64,000 bases of DNA, taken from positions 527,614 to 591,613 of the forward strand of contig JACDOX010000335.1 in assembly GCA_014549065.1 (NCBI GenBank), in the 5' to 3' direction. This document shows, in pieces, positions 57,656-64,000 of the stretch. The DNA comes from Cardinalis cardinalis (taxonomy: Eukaryota; Chordata; Aves; Passeriformes; Cardinalidae). The notes beneath the pieces are model-generated. The model ran no database searches and was not told the origin of the DNA. It saw nothing but the letters and a program-made list of their open reading frames with translations. The stretch's first letter is position 1. Each line of letters begins with the position of its first letter. The translations under genes were made by a program, and so were the position numbers.

Positions 57656-60237
57656 TACCAAAGATTATTTTCCAAGTGAACATAACTCAGAAGTGGACCT
57701 GCATTTTTCAGTTCTAGTGCTTTTTTGAAAATCAGTAGGTGTTGTAATGGCAAAAAGTATTTTCCATTGTGCCATCTTGCTTGCCATATAACATTTCATT
57801 TGGTATACAAACCAATGCCTAATTTTTCAATTGTTACTGTCTAAAAAATTGTTACTATAGTTTGCCAATTAGTAGCAGTTTAGTAGCAAGAGGCATTTAA
57901 ATAATATTTGGTGAGAATATTTGCGATTGAGAATCAATATCACAAAATAGAATCCAGAACACAGTAGTTGGAAAGACTACCTCATATCCCTCCTCTTCAT
58001 CTTCATTTTTCAACTATGAATTGTGGCAATTGGTTATTACTTTCTCTGATGGCATTTTATCTTTACCTTCAGATTTTAAAAGGACTGGAAATTATTTTTT
58101 GTCTGTTTGTTCTTTGACTTCAAATCTAAAATATGCTATATTTCATTATAGAACCTCACAAATGGAATGTAGATAGTTATAGCAAATGATTATGCAAGTA
58201 TCATTAGAAAGAGTAAATCATGTTATGAAAGGATTCGGTGAGATCTTGAAATCATGAGAGCTTTTCAAGTCCTTATCAGTTAAAGTTATTCAAATGTCCG
58301 ATGAGCATTATGAAATACTATTTTTCTTTTACTTAAAAAACCAGTTTTTAAGATTTTCTTGTCTGACAACAATGAGATATTCATATAGAAACAATATGGT
58401 GTAGGTGAAACAAGTCATGTGATGTATGCAAAAAACTGTGAAAGGAAAATTATCTTCAAAGACGTAGAAAGAAGTTTTATAACAATGTCCTTCACAATGT
58501 AAATACTCACAATTATGGGGAAGGTAAATGATCCTTCATTTTGGGAAATTTTTATAGGCATTATTTTTCCACTTGCTGTGATTATATGCTGAACCTATTA
58601 CTCTGTGCTTACACTAAATGAGACTTGCAGGAATCTGTGTCATATGCCCCATGAAGCTTCCTTTAGAGCTGTTGTCGCATCACTTCGTCTTTTTATGAAC
58701 CAGTTTTCTGCCTCCATAGAGCCATGAAAGAGCTCATGCAGACAAGAGAAGATGTCACTTAGGACTCTAGTTATTTTCAAGACTCAAAGCTCTTGAGTAA
58801 ATATAATGTGTTTTAGAGACACTTCTGCTAAGTCATTTTTCCACTTACATAGTATAGAATGGAAAGGAAGATTCTTATGGAGCTGGAAAAAAACCCCATT
58901 TAATACAACTAACAGGAACTCAGAGGGAAAATATCTTCCTAAGGAATCTTTACAGAAACGTGGACTTGCTGTGTGAATCTGTAGTGACATGTTTGCAGCA
59001 TGTTTATGTTTTAATTAGTTGCTTTCTGTGATTTGTAACAAGCAGTTGATGATCAGGTTCATGCATATATCTGAGCCTTAGAACGCACATTTGAGAGCTC
59101 AATGTCAATGATTATTTTAAAAATTTCAAATTTTCATAGTAGGGATAGAGACAGGAGGAGCAGATCCTGCCTTCAGAAATCCATCTTTATATTAGCACTG
59201 GATGTATGTTTTGGTTAGTTAGTAAAAATAAGTCTATACTTTCAAATTAGAAGGAAGAACTGAAGTTTCATAAGCAATTTTATTGTCTAAATTTCATTCT
59301 TTAAACCCAAAATTGAGCTATTTCAGCAGTATAATAGCAATTTGGCTCTTCAGTTCTTTTCCTGACTATAAAATCAAAGTATCAATGTGTGGTGATATGA
59401 GATAGGAGAAAGATGAAATAGAGAAAAAGAAATATTAATACTAGAAATATTTTCTTATTTTTTCCACTACATTAAATACCTGTCAGCAAGTAAAATGAAT
59501 ATTTTTAATAGGAATTGTGACAAAATTTGATTAATTTTCTGTTCTTGCTGTCAAATTGTGAGAACAATATTTCTGTGGTATAAGTGATGTCTGCATGGGT
59601 ATCTCACATAATCTGTTTACTTTAAAGTTCTTGAATAAAGAGAAATATAATCAAAGTTATTAAAGTTGTATAATATTTTCTTCATGCAATAATGACCATA
59701 TAATTACAACAGCCAGTTATGTAATTATATTTGTACTTGAGCTTAGATTTCATGTAAGTGTATGCAGTAATTCAATTTCTTCTGCATAATTATGCAGTGT
59801 CATAAAAATTTAAATAAATATGCTACAAAGCAAAATGTGAATAATGTAAGTTATTAGAAAGAGAACTTGTTCAGTCCAAAGTTGCTCAATCATCATATGC
59901 TTAGTTTATTACTGCGCTTTTCCCTTTTATTACTCCCAAGAAATTAGAACAAACTTTATGGGCTCTCAAACATGTGATTTAGTTTATTATGTAAACTATG
60001 CTGCATATCCATATTCTGTAGACATTCATTATTAAACAGCTGATTCTTGCACTTAATAAGAATAATTTCTTTGGAGCATCTTCATGAGCTCTTCGTTTGA
60101 GGGTACAATCATTGAACATATTCATCGACGTATAGCAAGAAGGTGTGGAGTAAAGAGACATGATGAGGAAGTCACACTTTCATTGGACAAGTGTAAGAGG
60201 CTGTGGGATATTTATTCCTGTATAAACCACAGAAATT
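57656..60237. other. AT-rich unique DNA, no gene seen
   Basis: Open frames are below 70 codons and no repeat is recognised. Confidence 0.5.
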
Positions 60238-60267
60238 AAAAAAAAAAAGTAAAAAAAAAAAGTAAAA
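60238..60267. repeat. A-rich tract
   Basis: Two A11-GT units followed by A5. Confidence 0.9.
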
Positions 60268-63200
60268 ATAGCTAAATTCTGTAGACAGCATAGGCAAATA
60301 TGTCTCTGTTTCAAGTTATTTTCATTCGGAAGCAGGTTCAGAGATTGCCTCCTGAAGAGTGATGTTATGTTGGAGGCTCCATGAGCAAAGTAAATAAAGA
60401 GGTGAGTAGAGCTCAAAGCATTCTAAAAAAGCTAACAGGATTTTTGGAGATCATGCTTCTGGACATGACAGCTAAAGTTTGAAGAAGTCCAGTGAGTGAG
60501 GTTCAGATGTACCAGTTGAGGAAGTACTTTTTCATATTCCCTTCATTCTTGTTCAAAAAGGACATAGTTGAAAGCATATCAAAAAAAAAACAACAATCAA
60601 CTTTAGAAAACAAGAGTGAACAGAAACAGAGTTTGAGGATTCTATAAAAAGATCAGAAAAAAGAATGCAAAATTCCTTTGTCCTTGAAACACTTTATCTA
60701 GAAACTGATATAAGAGAAGGATCTTCAACATGTTTCACTGTTCTACCAAATCTCTTTAGATTTCTTAGGGGATATTCTGCAAATATAATGGAAACATTAC
60801 CGGAAAAAAATCTGAGGCATAACGATTCTCTGTTATATTTTTTCTCTCAGCTCTGATTTTGGAAAATATTTTAATTGACTTTGCCTTAATTTAGCTCACC
60901 GCAAAGACTGATCACATTCAAGTATAGATTCAAGGTACTGACCTGACTAGACTTTCCTAAATGTTCTTCTGGTTGGGTGTAACTATTTTTTAGAGGGAAT
61001 TTTCATTTCACGTTATGATAGATTTTTAAAAATTGTAGTTAATAGCTATAAGGCAGTAGAATTCCTTCCATAAAAAGAACAGTGAAGTGGATCAAGTTAA
61101 GGTCGTTATATTATAAAATGATGAAAATACTTTCTGTTCTTTTACTTATTTAAATCTTTATCATTACTTTAATATTTGAAATGTATTATCTAATGTTCTT
61201 TTCATCATATGGTAATTTTTGAGTGTTTGGCTTTGTAATTTGGATTAATATTCTTTGAAGATTCTTATTTGTGTATTATTTCCCATATTTTAGGAAGAGC
61301 TGCCTGACAATAAGTAATTCCATGGATTGAAATCAAAATACCTTCCATCAAAACCACGTCATTTTCTAGGAACATCCACCTTTGCTACTGTGCAAACTAA
61401 GCTGTTACCTGACTTTTGCACCACTATTGAAGACACATAAGAGATTCCAATTACAGGAAAAGTGTTTGGTTCATGCAGCTTAAACAAAATTAGAAGTGTT
61501 TTATTGATTTCCTAATGATACATAATTAACCTACAGACAATGGAATGAGGATCAACGTCAACTTAGCAGGATGGTCCGAGGGACTAACAAAGGGTCAATA
61601 AACACCTACAAATTTGCAAAGCATGCTTCCATAATTATTTTCAAAAAATTCTAATCTCAGGCACATGCAGAATGAAGGTAAACACTTCTACCTCACAGGC
61701 AAGGTTTAGTTCCTCACTTCTGGGACTGTGGTTTTTCTACTTGCAGATGCCTCCTGTGGGAGCCATCAATAGTTTCATTTGTGTCAACCTGTGCAACCTA
61801 AGCACCACATCTACGTGTTTTTTGAACATCTCTGTTCCTCTGTGTGTGTTTGTGGATTGATAATGGTATGAGTTTTGTAATCATGAATCTGAAATTAAGT
61901 CACTGTATAGCAAATCTCATTGAATCACATTATAAATAGTAAACTGTTCAATGATTAAGTGCTACTAAACCCTTTTGAACCCTCAACTTTTTTGTATCTG
62001 TATCCTCTGTACCCTTGTACTTTTGCATCTCTGGTGTCTGTGTAAATCATTCTAAATTGATTCTAATATGATTTTTTTAAGTAATTCATCCAAGTAGTAA
62101 TTAATAGAGGGAACCTCAGCACCTAGCTCTGTCACAAAGCTGCACTTTTGCAAATTCATACTAAAACCTGCTTCTTTTGTCAATACCTGTGATGATGATT
62201 CTTTAGGTAGCCTAACCCCTCCATCATGAACATGCACAATGGACACTGCAACGCCTCTCAACCCCCTCCCTCCATTCCTGGGTCCTGTCCTGACCACACC
62301 CAGCTTTAAGATTTAGACTTGGTGCAATCTTCAAATTAGGCTGAGCCAGTTGCTAAAATATCAGGAAGGATTGTCTTATGTAGTGTTTCTTTTTTTATTT
62401 TCTTTCCATTTTTGAAGTCCCTAGGTGTGAGCACAGCAATGGTTTTTTTGTTTGTGCCACAATGTATCATTTTAGGAATGATACATACCTTCTGCCACTT
62501 TAGTGACTGTCACAGATTGAGAAACACTAACTCACCTGAAGTATCTGACTTCTGGTTAATTGAGTTCGATTAACCCCATCTGAACGCTGAGGTTCAGAAC
62601 TTGCTGGTTTTCCTCTCAGGAAAGGTTTTCCTGCTGTCATCTTATAGAACAGTAGAGAACTCTGGACTCTTTGGAGTTTTTAGCACAGTGAACTAAGAAA
62701 TCTTTTACGGGGTCAGTATGGACACAGCAGTCCAATATTTAAGCTGTGAAGGTCCAGGAAGGCATTCAGAATGGTGATCTGTTTATCATTGCAAATTTTA
62801 TTAATGATGATGGTGCTTTAACAAGATTAGCAAAAGATACAAAGGCCAACTCCTGGCAGGGTTTCAAGTTTCTCCCTGGACTGCAACAGTGCATAAAAAA
62901 AGACAGCAGTTTCACAATAGGAGAACAATTTTTTGTATACTTAGCCTTAAAGTGGCAAACCATTTTGGCTACACTGGGAAACATCTCGCAGCCTTATTTG
63001 CAGACTCTGTAATCCACCACCTATAATCACATTTGTAGTGTCTTCACTCTATTCATCTCTTTTTGTGATTAACGCCTCTAAGTAGCAAACCAGGCAATTT
63101 TCTAGCTTCAGCTGTATGAGCAGAGGAAGAAACACTGTTAGTGAACAATTTAAGACCCTCTATCAATAATTGGAAGTGTTAACATCAATTAAAGGTCAAC

Positions 63201-63486
63201 ATTTTTGCCCTATAAAAATCACCTAAAAAATAGCCAAAATAAAATGACTCAGCACTCTGACATTATAAATTATCTCCCTGCTTCAGAAAGCACAACTCAT
63301 GCTTTATGAAAAAGATTCATTAGAGAATTTCTGTGATTAGTTTTAAGTTACTCTGAAAATGCTCATCCATCTTTGTAGTGGTAGTGATGCCTCAGGTTTT
63401 AGCTTTTATATTTTTCAGATTCTGTATTGTTTTGGTGTGTAATTCTGAGCTTCATATTAGGGAATAGTAATCACTCTTCATAAAGT
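60268..63486. other. AT-rich unique DNA, no gene seen
   Basis: Short chance frames only, up to 88 codons at 62746-63012 with an antisense shadow. A perfect 10-bp inverted repeat with a 5-base spacer lies at 62462-62486 (ATGTATCATT / AATGATACAT). Confidence 0.5.
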
Positions 63487-63842
63487 TGGTAGACAAGACA
63501 ATTCCTTCTCTAGCTGGGAACCAAGGACAAATGATCCAAATCTCAGACCCAAAAGCATAAACAGCAGCGGACTGAAGAGAGAAAAACAAGATGGGTGAGA
63601 CTTCATAACCTAAAGCTGTAATCGGACAATTAAATCCAATATGCAAATGGACCAGAACTTATAAAGTGAGAGACCCCATGACCAGTCATCCATTTTGTGG
63701 CCCTTTTTGGTTCATCTTGTGTGTAACCCTGGCTGGGCTCTCAGGCTGCCCAAGGTGGATCCATTGAGGCCTTCTAATAAATACCTGCTTTATTCTTTAG
63801 CTCTGTCTAGCCTCTGTTCTAGTCAGCCTTCACAAGGCATCC
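63487..63842 (+). mobile_element. Avian endogenous-retrovirus solo LTR
   Basis: A plus-strand LTR of about 355 bp. A TATA box CTTATAAAG lies at about 63658-63666. A polyadenylation signal AATAAA at 63776-63781 is followed by TACCTGCTTTATTCTTTAGC, CTGTCTAGCCTCTGTTC and CACAAGGCATCCA, which I recognise as the R/U5 part of a common avian LTR. The U3 part includes AGCTGGGAACCAAGGACAAA and ATAAACAGCAGCGGACTGAA. The start is placed at the TG before GTAGACAAGAC. The end could extend to ATGTAACA at 63859. No target-site duplication was found for either choice. A 64-codon minus frame inside it is not a gene. Confidence 0.7.
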
Positions 63843-63859
63843 ATTTCAAAAATGTAACA

Positions 63860-64000
63860 ATGTTTCTTTTAATTAAACTTAAGATTCAAATGCTTCATGA
63901 GACAACGTTTAATATTTGGTTTTGATTTTTGAGTCATTAAGATAATTTGAATAAGAAGAATTTTAAAGACCCTGACTTTTACTTTAGGGTTGTGTTGCTA
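63860..64000. other. AT-rich edge of the window
   Basis: Nothing recognised. Confidence 0.5.

Noticed and set aside
1..64000. Multi-gene defence, biosynthetic or other novel protein system
   Set aside because: No intact protein-coding gene other than decayed transposon parts is visible, so there is nothing from which to build such a system.

Overview
The window is a stretch of bird genome, most likely a songbird or related lineage. It looks like a gene desert or the inside of a very large intron. The evidence is the repeat content: degraded CR1 LINE copies with the avian-type (ATTCTRTG)-like 3' tail, and solo LTRs whose sequence I recognise as avian endogenous-retrovirus types. The DNA is AT-rich and full of stops in all frames. 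It carries one 235-base assembly gap and three single unresolved bases. I found no host protein-coding exon, tRNA, rRNA or CRISPR array that I can defend. Every stretch with recognisable protein similarity is a broken transposon gene.

Layout. 1-6560: unique AT-rich DNA with a TATA/initiator-like pair near 2592-2623 and an imperfect hairpin at 5501-5575. 6561-8303: a minus-strand CR1 3' end followed by a minus-strand solo LTR flanked by AAGGAC on both sides. 9863-9958: an 84-base poly-A run with a purine-rich tail. 10654-11058: a probable minus-strand solo LTR. 14550-15960: an old plus-strand LINE with a recognisable reverse-transcriptase segment. 17775-18162: a probable plus-strand LTR carrying a 12-bp minisatellite. 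23836-25841: a transposon cluster of two minus-strand CR1 copies end to end, then a 600-bp plus-strand ERVL-type solo LTR. 26056-26101: a perfect 21-bp inverted repeat with a 4-base loop. 34131-34346: a plus-strand CR1-X-like tail joined to an unexplained GC-rich block. 41341-42144: the assembly gap, a GAGAG array, a TGATA array and a minus-strand ERVL-type LTR head. 45930-48310: the longest CR1 copy (2.4 kb, minus), running from the endonuclease domain to the 3' tail. 49691-50173: a third ERVL-type LTR (plus). 57450-57650: a short plus-strand CR1 tail. 63487-63842: another plus-strand LTR near the right edge.

Nothing here works as a pathway. The window records successive retrotransposon insertions (CR1 and LTR elements) that have since decayed, with local microsatellite growth and small tandem duplications. 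I did not see an undescribed multi-gene system. The most unusual items are the perfect palindrome, the microsatellites that appear to have grown inside LTRs, the candidate LTRs at 10659 and 17775, and several GC-richer blocks that I cannot assign. Family names come from recognising sequence, not from a database search.
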